DNA from: Liolophura sinensis
Taxonomy: Eukaryota > Mollusca > Polyplacophora > Chitonida > Chitonidae
Assembly: GCF_032854445.1 (NCBI RefSeq)
Contig: NC_088295.1
Span: 11,953,385-12,017,384, forward strand
DNA length: 64,000 nt
Reading direction: 5' to 3'
Part shown: piece by piece, positions 24,001 through 36,600 of the stretch
Layout: the number at the start of each line of letters is the position of its first letter
Numbering within the stretch: position 1 is the stretch's first letter
Translations under genes and position numbers: made by a program
The notes under the pieces: model-generated
Told to the model about the DNA's origin: nothing
The model's input: the letters and a program-made list of their open reading frames with translations, nothing else
Databases searched by the model: none

Positions 24001-26642
24001 ACTACGGCTTCCTCTCTAATGTCAAACTTCTCAACACGGCCATTACCCGAGCCCAGTCGCTGGTGGCAGTTGTTGGAGACCCAGTCTCTCTTTGTGCCGT
24101 TGGCAAGTGTAGGTCAGTACAAACTGCTAAAATAGCAGTAAATTTCATACAAAATATAACAGTAAGTTTGAGAAATCATTTAAAACATTGCCAGCCATCA
24201 TATTTCTACGTTCTGCAGGTTAATACTGTATGGAGCCTTTGAGGTGTGTACATTACACTGAAATCAAGATGCCTATTTTAATCAGATAAAGTTCTTTTAA
24301 CAGTGAAGTTCTAATTTGATAATGTCATATTTGCAAGTTATGTGAATTGAATATTAATTGGAACATTAATGACATGATTATAATGACTTATTATCTTGTG
24401 TACTCTTTCTTTTTAAACAGAAAAGTCTGGGAACACTTTTTAAAGCTGTGTGATAAGAACAAAAGCCTGCACGGAACAAGTTGGCAGCAGATACGCCTGC
24501 AGCTGGATGGGTTAGAGATGAAGAGGACTTATGTACTCAACCCCAATGCCCCAGAGTTCATCCCAAATCAGCTTAGACATGGCAATCGCTTAACTCCCAA
24601 CATGTTTGGCTACAGCCCCTACAATTATATGTATGGACACAAACCTGTCCACCCAGCCTACACAGGAGGATTTCAACCTCAGGTGAGTACAGGTTAATAA
24701 CAAGTAAAACCAGCCTGTATGGCCAACAGTTGTTCTGTAATAAAATATACTGACACACACTGATAATGGAAAGCATAAAAAGTGATAAAATTATTTGTGC
24801 AACCCAGGCAATACAAGTATTGAGACAAACATAACATCTGGCAGTGGTAAAGACCCGTATTTTGGTCTGTACATTATTTTTCTGGGGCTTGTAGATGGAG
24901 TTGGTGGGTAATATTATTGCATCCAGAGTCCGTTTCACATTTTCAAAGTTTTTCAGTGAAGTAACATAATACAAGAAGTCCTATGTATTTATTGTGCTTG
25001 CCAAAGTTTGAAAAGTTTACGGTTGTTCATATGTTTGTTTTAGTTGATCTATCCATACTTGTCTGTGCCTCCTTACGGCCATGGCTATCCCATGTACCCC
25101 GCCCCCTGGATGATGCCTCAGAGGGTCTTCAAGCACCTGTCAGGAGGCCCCCACAGAGGAGGTAAGGGGAGTCGCCTGTCCCCAGTGTCCAGAGGCTATG
25201 GACCTGCCAGTCAGAGCCCTCCATCCCAGAGGATAGGGACACGTGGAGCCTCTCCGAATGACGGGGTGAGGCCACCCCCTGAGGGTGAAGCCATATCATC
25301 CTCAGACACCCAGACCTCTCCACCGAACATGAAGACCAAGCCCTCAGGCAGGTTTACAAATCGACACGCAACCAACGGGGCTCTGCCGTACTACTCTCGG
25401 GGAGGCATGCCCCATTTTATACCCCATCCAGCTCAGATGCCATATGGCATGTTCGTCCCAGACGACCCAAGGTTTTACATGGTGCAAGGGGGTTACCCAT
25501 CACATCTCAGTTTTCTGCCCATGGGGCCAATGCCTTACCCTTTACCAAGGTACATGCCCCCTTTCCCCTCAGGGCCTTACCCAGGGCCAGGCGGTTATCA
25601 TCCATCCCAGCTCCCCCATGAGGACCAACGACAGTCACCCAACTCCTCCAATCGGAGCACACCTGGGAGTTTCAGCTCCGGGCCGTCACGACCAGCCAGC
25701 TCAACAGACCTGAAGGGTTACTCCCCTTCCTCCTCCCCAAACTCCTTCCAGCAGGTACAGCTACTGCCCAATGTAAAGCATGCGCCCGCTCACCTCATGA
25801 ACTCGGAGAGTCCACGGCCTGACAGCAGGAACTCTCCAGACCAACGGGGCACCAGGAACCAGTCACCCATAGGCATCACATCCATCTCCCCAGCTGGCAA
25901 GGGCATCAAACACCCTAGGCCAGTATCTGCCTACGCAGAGGATGCTAAGATTGGACTCCTGGGGTACAGTGGTCCAGTGCCCCACAGTCAGCGTGTGAAG
26001 CCAACCCGAGGCACCCAGGGAAATCCTCTTACCCTTCACCCCCCAGACAGCACAATGATGTCACGACCTCCCCTGAACAGTCAGTACAGTGAGGAACTGC
26101 AGACCCCAACACAGATCCATGATTTGATGAGAATGATAGAGGAAAGCACACAGGATAGCCCAGGCAGACAGAAAAGCGAAAGTAATCTACTGGCTGCTGA
26201 ATACAGGGCAGCATCAGAGGTTAGCAGGTCACCAGGTCAAGTCACTTCAGTCCAGGGACCACCTCTTTTTAAAACCTCACCAGGGAAGGCAGCATCAGGA
26301 CAAGGAAAGGAACTGAAACTGAACATCAGCCTAGCCAACACCAGACAGAATGGGTTACAGAAAAAGCACTCTAGCCAGATCGCCAAGTCAGCTCACAGAT
26401 CAGACACAGTTACCTCCCCTTCATCTAACCAGCCTCTCCCAGATCATGGTGACAAGCCAACCTATGCTGGTGTATTGAGACGCCCTCCTCCCTCGCCCCA
26501 GCCTCAAACACCCATCACCCCAGCAGTTTTCCCACCCAGTACCCCAAGAGAACAGATGGGTAATGATGCAATGGACATTCTGCGGAATCTCAACATAAAG
26601 GCGTCCCCAGGCACCCAGGCCTTATACCAATACTTTTCTTAA
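12098..26642 (+). CDS. HELZ: HELZ, CCCH-type zinc-finger SF1 RNA helicase (1731 aa)
   Basis: Model: join(12098-12253, 12716-12752, 13370-13491, 13714-13776, 13999-14200, 14446-14620, 15113-15311, 15925-16032, 16464-16643, 16839-17038, 17371-17547, 17990-18326, 18710-18834, 19214-19417, 19684-19943, 20398-20516, 20734-21027, 22293-22400, 23333-23408, 23920-24112, 24421-24682, 25044-26642). It totals 5196 nt with phases closed; human HELZ is about 1942 aa. Order: TPR-like repeat (1 to ~125); CCCH finger C-x8-C-x5-C-x3-H (250-269), preceded by RPPPRGLTS as in vertebrates; SF1 helicase with Walker A GPYGTGKT (729-736), motif II DEAAQ (857-861), GDHMQLSP (from 884) and NTAITRAQ (1086-1093). A PAM2 motif [10 protein letters not shown] (1151-1160) follows. 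A single 1599-nt last exon encodes a Pro/Ser-rich disordered tail ending in a conserved [10 protein letters not shown]...YQYFS block. In vertebrates HELZ is a cytoplasmic mRNA regulator that binds PABP and CCR4-NOT and promotes repression or decay. All helicase motifs are intact. Confidence 0.95.
14822..14970 (+). mobile_element. 5'-truncated SINE in HELZ intron 6
   Basis: Only the 3' body remains (AAGTGGGAAGGCTTTCCAGC, GGTCGTGGGTTTCCC, AAGTGAAATG), with an AAATAAATAAATAACTAAATG tail. The tRNA head is missing. Confidence 0.85.
17767..17944 (+). mobile_element. 5'-truncated SINE in HELZ intron 11
   Basis: Begins near TCATGCTGGCTTTCTCTCTA, runs through the GGATGGTCGTGGGTTG and CATAATGCTAGCTGC blocks, and ends with CACCAATCAAACAAAATAAA. 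It ends about 45 bp before the exon 12 splice acceptor. Confidence 0.87.
20099..20247 (+). mobile_element. Old 5'-truncated SINE in HELZ intron 15
   Basis: A diverged 3' body (CTGCTAACTGCGGATGGTCG, CATAATGCTGGTCCCCGTTG) ends with GTAAATCACCAATCAAATAA. More mismatched than the other copies, hence probably older. Confidence 0.8.
21168..21407. mobile_element. ~240-bp foldback/MITE-like element in HELZ intron 17
   Basis: GC-rich island in AT-rich intron. The ends form an inverted repeat: left GGGGTCTGTTCCATTC (21168-21183) against right GAATGGAACTCACCCC (21392-21407), 14 of 16 matching. The inside is an imperfect palindrome as well: GTTCCATT (21228), CGCCACTGATTC and TCGGAGGA on the left are mirrored by TCCTCCGA, GAATCTGCCACCAGTGGCG and AATGGAAC on the right. 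It has no coding capacity of its own. This looks like a non-autonomous DNA transposon; I could not identify a clear target duplication or the family. Confidence 0.6.
21681..21891 (+). mobile_element. 5'-truncated SINE in HELZ intron 17
   Basis: Starts inside the tRNA-derived part (GAATGCGGTCGCTGTGAGTT) and is otherwise well preserved through the CCATAATGCTGGCCGCCGTC block to an AAATAAATAAAATAAATAAA tail. Little divergence from the 2465 copy, so fairly young. Confidence 0.9.
22430..22690 (+). mobile_element. Second SINE family (tRNA head plus GTATCAGTATAATGG body) in HELZ intron 18
   Basis: The head is strongly tRNA-like (CAATGGCTCAGTTGGTGAAG, then GGTCCAGGGTCAACCCCGGG). The body differs from the other SINEs here: GGTGTTCAGAATTAAGGG, GACTCGTATCAGTATAATGG and GCAGCACTGGATAAAAGAG. 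I recall similar bodies in mollusc SINEs, but the family assignment is from memory. It is a pseudo-tRNA, not a functional tRNA gene. Confidence 0.75.
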
Positions 26643-29523
26643 GACTCACATTGATTGAGTCATAGAATGTAGCTTCTCTATGTGGTAACATACTTTGTAT
26701 GCTTGTCACTGTTAGCTGGTTCTACGGTTTTTGTTTACATCATGTAATAATACTCAGTCTGTAGGATGTAGCTTAGGATTATGTTGAAAAAGTGACCCAA
26801 AAAATACAAAAAAAAAAAAAAAAAAAAAAAGAATGAAAAAAAGTTGACAGAAAACATGAAAATTAAAAAAAAAATCAAGCTATCTTGAAATTAGTTTATT
26901 TTAAAAACCAAAAAACAGACAAAAAAAATTTATGTTTGAGACTAAATCAAATCAGATTTAGAAATGATACTGTGTTCAGTGCTCTGTGTTGAAAAGTGCT
27001 TATTTTGTGGATATGTAGATGTAACATGGTGTCTAATTGATGGATGCTGGACCATCCATAACATGCTGTGTAGCTTATTGTAATGTAGATATCTTTCTTG
27101 TGGGCTGTTAATATTAGAGTGCAATCATGGTTGGAAGTGAAACAGCAGAAATTTTGGACTTCACTTCATTTTATCTCTTCTGTGCTGATGATGTCCAGGT
27201 TACCTTTAGTGTGTACTGTTATATTAGGAGACTTTTGAATACAAAGTAGAATCAGTCTTTGTGTGTCATCAACTTCACTGTTATGGTTTGGTGTGCTTGG
27301 CTTTATTGTGTGTCTGTGGTATACCATCATCTAAGGGCTAATGTAAAAGTATGTGGACCAGTGACCTACTGTATGTACAGACAGCAGAGGCCACTTAATT
27401 ATGGACCAGTGTTAGGATTGTACATATGGGCTCTTCCTGCTCACTTTATTTGTTCAAGCTCAGTTATACTGGAATGTAGTTGATGCATCTTGTAGTAACT
27501 TTTAATGCTAATGTACGTAATCTATGGCCTATCCTTCGCTGTGTTCATCATGTACATAAATGCTTTTGATCTTTAAATAATGTAGTCAGTTATCGTTATT
27601 ATCTTTGTTAAGTAGTTACTAGAAGATTTGTATGGTATTGGTTAGGTAAACAAGTTATATGAATGCATTCTTAAACCATGCAGGATTATTTCTGATATGG
27701 CATAGGTTATTTAGTGGCAAGTTCGCATTTACAGTGTACATGTATGTACGGTCTATTATGTATGTGATCTTTGACGTGTATATATTAATTGAAATATGTT
27801 GTTAATGTGTGCAGTGGTAGGTTGCCCTATGTTTCAGCACTTGTGTGTGTGTCTGAAATGCTAGGGTGTTATTAGCTCAAAACCCTTAAATTTAAATTGG
27901 AAAAAAAAGTGTTAATGAGCTGGGTTAAGAGATTTGGTTTTTCTCCAAGGTAGGTAGGTTTAGTATTATACTAGGACTTTGGCATTATGGTATAAATGGA
28001 GTTAAATTAGCCTCACAGTATGTTATCATTGGTCGTGGATGGCTTCTGCCTCTGCGTTTCACCATGTCTGGTCCATATAGGAACTTGCATTTGTTATTTC
28101 TTGGTTTGATCAAGTGAGATCTACACCACTTTACCTGTCTTTTACATGTATTTATGTATTCTTGTGTTCGTAGGCCGACTGCCACAGTGTCACTTGCACC
28201 AATACTCATCTTTTCAAATTGTTAATCATTGCTTAGTTTTGTTTACTAATTGCCAGTACACTTATTTTATAGGAAGGGTAGGGGCAGAACAATAACTTGT
28301 TTGCAGTATTGTGGATATATGCTGCCATTACCTGCGTGGATACTGGTTTCTTACACATACAATATGGTAGACAAATAGTCTCTCCCTCAACACCAGTTTT
28401 ATGTCTAATTTAATAGCTAATTTTATTAACTAAGAAACTCATTATGCTAATCATATACTTACATGTTTACTGCTATGTATTTATGTAGTTAAATATCAGA
28501 ATATAATTCTATTGAAAGTTTCCAGGGGTTTACTTCAATAGTCCAAGATGTTTAAGGTTTATTTTTCGTCATCTGACACTGTTGTCCTCAGTTAAAACTT
28601 CCGTTGAGAATACTGCTGATGAGTATAGTTATAACATTGTTAATGATGACACTTGTATCTGTTGCAGTCAGAGTGGGGCTGAATTGTGATAAGACACCCC
28701 TAGCCGTAGATAGTAAACTGTAACTATGGCAACACAACAGTGACCATGTAGGTAACAATAATTGTAAGATATATGCTTCAGACACCAAGTATAGTAGTTG
28801 TGGTCTGCCCAACCATCTTAACATGATCTGTGTGAATGAAACTGTAACAGTTTTTAGTACACAGATATGAATCATATCGACAAGCCATGTCTGGATACCA
28901 AGGTATAGAAGATGTCCTACTTTGTACCAGTGTCTATCATTTGGTTCGGATGGAGCTCCACACATACATTAAATACGCACACTTTGCCCTGCAGTCGCAA
29001 CAGGCACACAGGTAGAGGCAGAGAGAGTCTAGGTGTGTAGTGAAGCGGAGAGTATTACGTGGCCAGTCTAGCTGGCCTAGGCGTGGGCTGAACCTGTGAT
29101 ATACATTTGTCAGAGAAGAGTATCTATTTTATCATCAGAGTTTATTCAATTAAAATGAGAGAGGTTTTAATATTTGCAAAGATGTATTTTTGAGGAGTTT
29201 TTGAGGAAGTCCTGGCAAGCATTCAATATTTTAATAAACCCTCAAATTGTAGGTAGTCAGAATCTTATTCACAGTGGTATCCGATGAATTACACCACACA
29301 TTTGAGAATTACTTTCAATCTAAATATTTAATTTGTATAGAAGCTGTACAAAGCTTGTTACGATTCTCAGACATCAAACTACTATTCTTTGTCCAAGGGG
29401 AAACTATTTCTTCGCTTTCTTATCCGCTTGTCACTCAATCGAAAACAGTAGGTTCTGTTTCTTTTCCTTGGCCTTCTCTTTATACTCTCCTTTCATCTCT
29501 CACTGATATCGCCTGGAAATAAA
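26643..29523 (+). other. HELZ 3'UTR (~2.6-2.9 kb) with two candidate poly(A) signals
   Basis: AT-rich, no coding frame, no SINE. It includes a 22-nt oligo-A run at about 26809, followed by further A-rich sequence. Canonical AATAAA hexamers lie at 29233-29238 and 29518-29523. Long 3'UTRs are usual for HELZ in vertebrates. The true cleavage site cannot be told from sequence. Confidence 0.5.
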
Positions 29524-30600
29524 GCACATTCCTGAAAAATTATCTCGGCCTTTGTTCTCTGTTTTGGCAACTCCGGTAGTCAACAACCAGTTATGACTGC
29601 AAGTGTCCAGCAGCATTTTAGGTTCACTTTGCTGTCTGGCAGAGAATGATCTTGCATGGTGCACAGCAGTCAAGTGTCAGGACCTCAACCACTTGATTAT
29701 GTAATATGTCTTCTTCCCTGAAATATATAATCAGCAAATTCAATTTGAGTACATACATTAACAATGCATCTTCTCAGGGTAGTATTTGTGATAACTTCTG
29801 GACAATAACAGATTGTCATTGTCACAAAACAGACTAATCACAAATACATCAATGTTTAAGCTGGTTATCTAATACTAAACTAATTCATGTTGCTGTCGAT
29901 AGAAAGAAACCACATCATTTTTCGTAAATGACACAAACTGCCATGGCAACCAGAGACAATTCTCCCTTGTCCGTAAGAAGCCCATATAAAATAAAATACA
30001 TTGCTGTCTAAACAATGTGAATGCATTAAAATTTTAAGGTGTAATTGCATATATCTCATTCTGATTGGTTGATCGTCGCTTTCAAAGTAATCTGACCAAC
30101 ACATCTGCCAGTCAAAATACTACCTCAGCCAATTAGAAAACTCGATTAAGTTTTCCGATCAATTTAGCCAATTAAGTGAACAAGACAGAATGGGAATATG
30201 TTTTGTGATGACAACTCGGATATACTATATATAATTCAACTAAACTTGCTTACTTCCAACCCGTATCATTGTGTGTCCAATTCAGATGTACCTGCTTTCC
30301 AAATTCCTCCAGGCCAAGTTTCCTTCACCCATTCCACTGAATGTTCTTTAAAAAGTGAAACCTTCTAAAGCAGGGCAAAAAACACCATAGCTGATCACCA
30401 TAGAAACCTTGAGCACAAACCACACTAAACAACTGAGGCCAAAGATACATCAACTTATATACACAAATGATGTTGCAAGACAGTATGAAAAACAAAAAAT
30501 TGATCCACAGACAAACATAGCAAATTTTAGAGCTGTTTGTCGGAGCCAAAAAAATGAACTTATTTAAAAAATAAAATTGCAGCTTCTTGTATATGTACAG
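29524..30600. other. Convergent intergenic gap between HELZ and YARS2
   Basis: About 1 kb separating the two 3' ends. It should contain the YARS2 3'UTR on the minus strand. I see no further gene, no repeat array and no SINE in it. Confidence 0.5.
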
Positions 30601-33600
30601 CTATGACTTGTACTGACCCAGCCTTATTAGGGTGATATTGTTGGAGAGTATATGCTGTCCAGGGATGAGCACAAAATCCGGGCTGGTGACTCTTTGGTAG
30701 TTAAATGACACACCACCTTCCTGGATCGTCCGTTCTGCATCCACTACAACAACCAATGAGAACTTCTTTAAATTTTTAATGAATAACTCAAGATAAAAGT
30801 GGAAAATAAAGCAAAGACATAAAAATTATGTACGATCTGAAAAAAAAAACAAACAGAGCAAATTGTCCTACAATAGAATGAAACACGTAATCCATGACAA
30901 ATGTCTTAATTTTTTTAATACATTTATTTTCAGTTTCTAAATATGGTGTCAAAGAAGTCAAGTACCTTCCCTAGTAAAACAGCCAGCCTTAATACAGACA
31001 TCCATCACAGTGAGACCATGTTCAAATAGTAATTCTGTGGTGGGAGTGTTCTCGAACAGTTGACACAGCTCTGATTGGCCCATCTTTGACAGTGCTTCAA
31101 CTTTGTTTCCAAATAATACTTCTGTCCACCTTTTTGCTGCATCCAGTCCATCATCTGTGAATATTTTAAGAATAAAAATAAACTGCTTGAGGCCCATGTC
31201 CCCACCTGACAACAGCACATACTAGTATAAATGTATACTGATTTTACATACCATATTTCGGCCAACTTTTCACAAGGTGCACAGACAAGGTAGTTTGCTG
31301 TATGGTGTCACAACTCTTGCAACATCTTATCCAAACATAAAAGCCCATGACGCGAGTAGGGGAACAACTTGTTTTCATACCACTGAGCACTTGCCAAGAG
31401 ACATTGTGATGGGTGGCATGTGTATAGGCAATGTATAACCATCAGTTCACATAATGTTCTGGCTACATTCAGCCCTTCAGGGGCCTGTTCTACGAAGCGC
31501 TCCCAAACTGTGCCCGGCGTAAATTTACTGTAAATGACAATACACCTAGTGAAGAGATAAGTCACAACGGTAAATGCGGTTAGCATACCTTTTCTAACAG
31601 CTTTGTGAAACGGCAACATGACATGACATATCGCATTGCTTTCTACACAGAAGGCGTGTATAGATGTGCCTAAGGTGTGTGTAATGTGTATAGATGTGCC
31701 TGTGGTGTGTGTAATGTATATAGATGTGCCTGAGGTGTGTGTAATGTGTATAGATGTGCCTAAGGTGTGTGTAATGTGTATAGATGTGCCTGAGGTGTGT
31801 GTCATGTGTATAGATGTGCCTGAGGTGTGTGTAATGTGTATAGATGTGCCTAAGTTGTGTGTAATGTGTATAGATGTGCCTGAGGCGTGTGTAATGTGTA
31901 TAGATGTGCCTGAGGTGTGTGTAATGTGTATAGATGTGCCTAAGGTGTGTGTAATGTGTATAGATGTGCCTGAGGTGCGTGTAATGTGTATAGATGTGTC
32001 GAAGGTGTGTGTCATGTAATGTTAACTACACAGCTGACTAGGACTTGTTGCTTACCTCCATGTACTAGGAGTGTCACTTGTTCTGCCACTGTTGTCTGGG
32101 CAGGTCTGCTCTCAGGCGTCTTCTGTCAACCAGGAATATGACATTATTATCATGTATGTATTTATTTGTTTGATTGGTGCTTTACATTGACGTAAAGAAG
32201 ATTACATTTATACGATGACGACCAGCATTATGGTGGGAGGAAACTGGGCAGAGCCTTGGGGAAACCCACAACAATTTTCATGTTGCTAACATACCTTCCC
32301 ATGTACCAGAGAGAAAGCCAGAATGAGCTGGACGAAGTCACAGCACTTGCATCGGCGAGAGGCTCATGGGTCACTGCGCTGCACTAGTGTGGTAGCCACT
32401 AGGCCACTGAGAACCCCATATGATCCTGCACATGTACCAGTATGTTCATGGTTAAACTAACAGTCTAGTACACTTATGTAAGACATGTCCAGCTTTTCTT
32501 CCCACTGATCCCACCCTCATCTTACATGAGAGGTAATCCTACCTTTTGTTTCTTCATAACTTCATCAATTTCCTTATGTGACAAAAATGTGAACAGAGTC
32601 AAGTATCTTTCAACTTCAGTGTCTGGGAGATTAAGAAAAAACTGTAACAAAATGGAAAAGAATTATAGTTCATACTGTGCTACTGGTACTAAACATTTGA
32701 CAATATTGATTGATAGCTAAAGCCACTGGGCCTAGTTATAAGGTTAATCAGTTTTAAACAAAACACAATGTGAAACATAACTGAAACATTGACAAATAAC
32801 AAATGTGTTGTTTCATCACTTTCAACCTAATGAAAATTGAAGTGAATGGTGTGAAGAAATAAATTCGTAAAATTTATCTATACCTGATACAACTGGAAAG
32901 GCGAAGTTCTCTTGGAGTCGAGCCAGATGGCATTTCCAGCTGTTTTACCTAGTTTATTACCAGCTGTGGTTGTTATTAAGGGAGTTGTCAACCCTAAGGA
33001 AGAAATACTATCAACATTTTATTACACCACATGCTGTCAACATTATATTCATTTCTGATATATCCAATGATCAACAACACATAGCTTCCAACATGAAATC
33101 ACTGTCTCGTGGTGTTTTCCTAAATTCGGTTAAAAAGTCGCTTTATGTTAATGAACAACAATTACGTAAGGGTAAACACCATGATGTGCATGTTATAACA
33201 ATATGATATGCATGCCAGTGTTTAATTAGTGTTCACTACAATCGATTATTGTACATCAAATTTGTGTTGGACATAAGAATACGTATGATTACAACAGGTA
33301 TTCACTAAACAACTTTTGCCGCTCACAGTTTATATGAATCATGAGAAGTACTCACCAAACACCTTCTGTCTTGTCACCTTACTGATGAAGTCATAACCAG
33401 CCACAATATTGCCAAGCTGGTCCCCTCCACCTATCTGAATAGTCAAGGGCAGCCATCTTGTACTTCTGAGTAGCTCTGAGCTAACCAACTGTTGATTCTG
33501 TACATCTGATTTGTCAGCACTTAAACTACAGTAACCTCATGGATACCTGGTAGAGCTTCACTCATGTACATGCTCTCATTGATCAAAATTTACATCTACT

Positions 33601-36600
33601 GACAAATAAATATGATCGATTGCTGTACAAGTACAACTCTAAACCGCTCCATGTTCACGTATGTGTATTTGAGGCTGTCAGTACACTCATGTTACTGCAC
33701 CAGAACTTAATTCATGGTTTTACCCAATTTGGTATATGGAGAAATTCCAATATGAAGTGCCTAATTCAGTTTCTTGTGATTTCAAATGGGAAGCACATTT
33801 AATGTTAATGTATTTCAGATATAAATCTAACACATCTGAAACAAATTTATTGGATAAAAATTGTAAGACAATAACATTCTGAGAGATCAAAACCAAATTA
33901 TTATCAGATGTTAATAATACTTGTATGGTGTAACAATATTTCTGTAACAATGAATACTATAAATAACATAAAGTTTCACCCCAAAAAGTTAATTTTATAA
34001 TATGCTGAAACCAGCAGGATAATCCTACCTTCCTAACAAACCTTAAAACACCTTTAACATGAACAAAACAGGAATCAGAATCGCAACAAATTAGCAAAAA
34101 AAATTTTGGTCATTTACAGTACCGATAGTTAAACCAAAAGTGTCCGTCAGATCTCAATTAGAACTACTTTTACAAGTATCTGGCATAACAAAGAAAGTTC
34201 AGATCTGATGCTGACCTGTATGCAACAGTTGTGTGTCCTCAGAAGATGGTACCAGTCATATGACTGAAAGACCTGGTAGCTAAACTCTTTAAAGCTCATC
34301 CCAGCGCCACTCTGAAGTCTGCTGGAAACACTAGACGGAACAAAGACAGCAATGCTATACGGCAGCAATTATTCTTGCTTTTTAAACTTATTAGATATGT
34401 GTGTATAAATTAACAATATTTTACATATACCAGACATGATTGTGGTGAACCAAGAAAATAGCTGAAATTTACTATCATAGCCCACAAAGGCCCGGGTCCA
34501 GGGGCCGCCTAGGCCCCGGAAGCTAGAAAAATCTGCGGAAAACAGGTAAATTAATCGAAACTGAACAAAGAAAAAGCGGAATTCCGCTAAAAAGCGGAAA
34601 AAAATCATGTCTGATATACAACAGTGGTCAGCCAAGGTAAATGAAAATAAGCTTTTTTCTGAACAACTGTAAAACATACAGAAACTGATATCAGGTTCCA
34701 AAGAGTGTCAATAGTCTGACCATGTCTAACTCTTGATACAGATGTATCAAATGTATATAATTGTACCCTGGACATACTGTTTAGACCAAGGAGCTGTGTG
34801 AACATTCCTCACCCTCTCACCTCAACCTCCCTCTACATCTAACCCTCTCCCTCTACATCTAACCCCTCAACACCATCACCTGTAAACTCACCTGTGTCTG
34901 TTTAACATGGTGCCCATTCTGAAATGTTCTCCCACCTCGGATAAAAACTCCACCACAGGTTTGTCTCTGTACCAGTCTGCATTATTCAGAATTCTTATAA
35001 AATAACAAGGAGACAGGCCTTTACTTTCCCTGGTTATTTATTCATTTATTTATTTATTTGATTGGTGTTTTACGCCATACTCAAGAATATCTGTCACTTG
35101 TTAAGAATAAATCATTATTAGGCACAAGATTATTGTTCAACCTGTATCTAATAGAAACAGGCAAATTTGTGCCTCACTCCCAACATGTTAAATCACTATG
35201 GAGGACACATATTTGAGATTAAAATAAAAATTTAGCACTGAAACCATCAGGTGATAATTGGCTGTTACATCAGAAAACCTATTAGCTCTTATAGTGATTT
35301 CTTATAGTGGATAGACAGATACCGATGCAATAAATTTGATTTTGCGGTTAGTTTAAGTGTTAAACTGGTGCATTTTGGACCAAACATTTATGAGCAGGCA
35401 GTTGAGAACGGCTTCCCGTGTCACAGTGCATAAAGGTTGGGCAGGAGACTGCAGCTAACTTGTAGGGTGAGCTAGCAAGAAAACCTCCTTGGTGAGTCAT
35501 TGCTTGAAGAAAAATATTGTGTATTTGTATTATTTTTCCTTAGCAAAGTATGTTTGGGGAATTCCCTGATGTTGGTACAATCAGATAGGTCTAATGCTTA
35601 CACCCATGCAGGACTTCTAAAACATGGCACATTGGCCTGACCAAGTGCCAAACTAAAACAAACATCAGCCCTTTTTAACATGAAACAGAGCTGATACTCT
35701 TTGGTTGGGTACCAGGCATTTTTTTTTTTGTATTTGTTCATTGTTACATTGTTCGTTGTTTACTTTATTTATTTGATTGGTGTTTTACACCGTACTCAAG
35801 AATATTTCCCTTATACAACAGCGGCGAGCATTATGGTGGGAGGAAACCGAGCAGAGCCCCGCGGAAAACGATGACCATCTGCAGGTTGCTGCCAGGCCTT
35901 CCCACATAAGGCTGGAATTACACTGTTTAATACCTATGGTACAGGAAAGCTCCTAGATTTTCTGACATCACTCTAGAAAGCTATAACATGGCAAAACGGT
36001 GTCACCAAATGAGGGGTTAGGTACTGAAGATTGTTTGCTGTTTATTTTGTTGATAAACAGTGTAGAATTTTTAAAATATTTTTAGAACACTTCTGAAATA
36101 CTACTTTATTAATGAAGTCAGATTTACTGGCTGACTTTAACATTACTTGACATGAATCCTATATTGCCATTTATCCATATGAGCATGGGGTAAAATTGAT
36201 TCACATTGAGTTTCCGCTTTCTCTAACATGGTGCATCCCAGGGTTTTGTTAACAGAATTCCAGATTAACAGGTGATTTATACAGTTATACAGCACATTAG
36301 AATATGGCTGTAATCATTTAGGTCTGCTTCCATTTTGCTTCCAAAATAATTACAATTCTTTTATTTGTTGTCTTTTCTATTAACAGAGAATGATCAAAAT
36401 GGTTGAGTTGATGATCACCTGACAGGATATATAGAGTCTGTGTGTATCTTCCAGAGGCACTGCTGATGGTTTGACAAGATCCTCTTCAGACTATCTGTTA
36501 TAGAGCGGACATTTTTCTCCACCTGTGCAGCACTAATTGACTCCCTATCCTTGCCCTTCCCACTGGGATCACCAATCAGGGCAGTTGCTCCTCCTAGCTA

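Noticed and set aside
25129-26214. Minus-strand frames under the last HELZ exon
   Set aside because: Shadows of the GC- and Pro-rich HELZ tail coding sequence.
31308-32019. Frames of 235 aa (minus) and 127 aa (plus) with Thr/His or Val/Cys repeats
   Set aside because: Translation of the 30-bp array in YARS2 intron 9. The real exons 9 and 10 lie in other positions.
33620-35000. Various 60-110 aa frames in the YARS2 intron region
   Set aside because: Apart from the exon 4 and 5 sequences at 34892-34993 and 34216-34330, they are intronic and show no recognisable protein.
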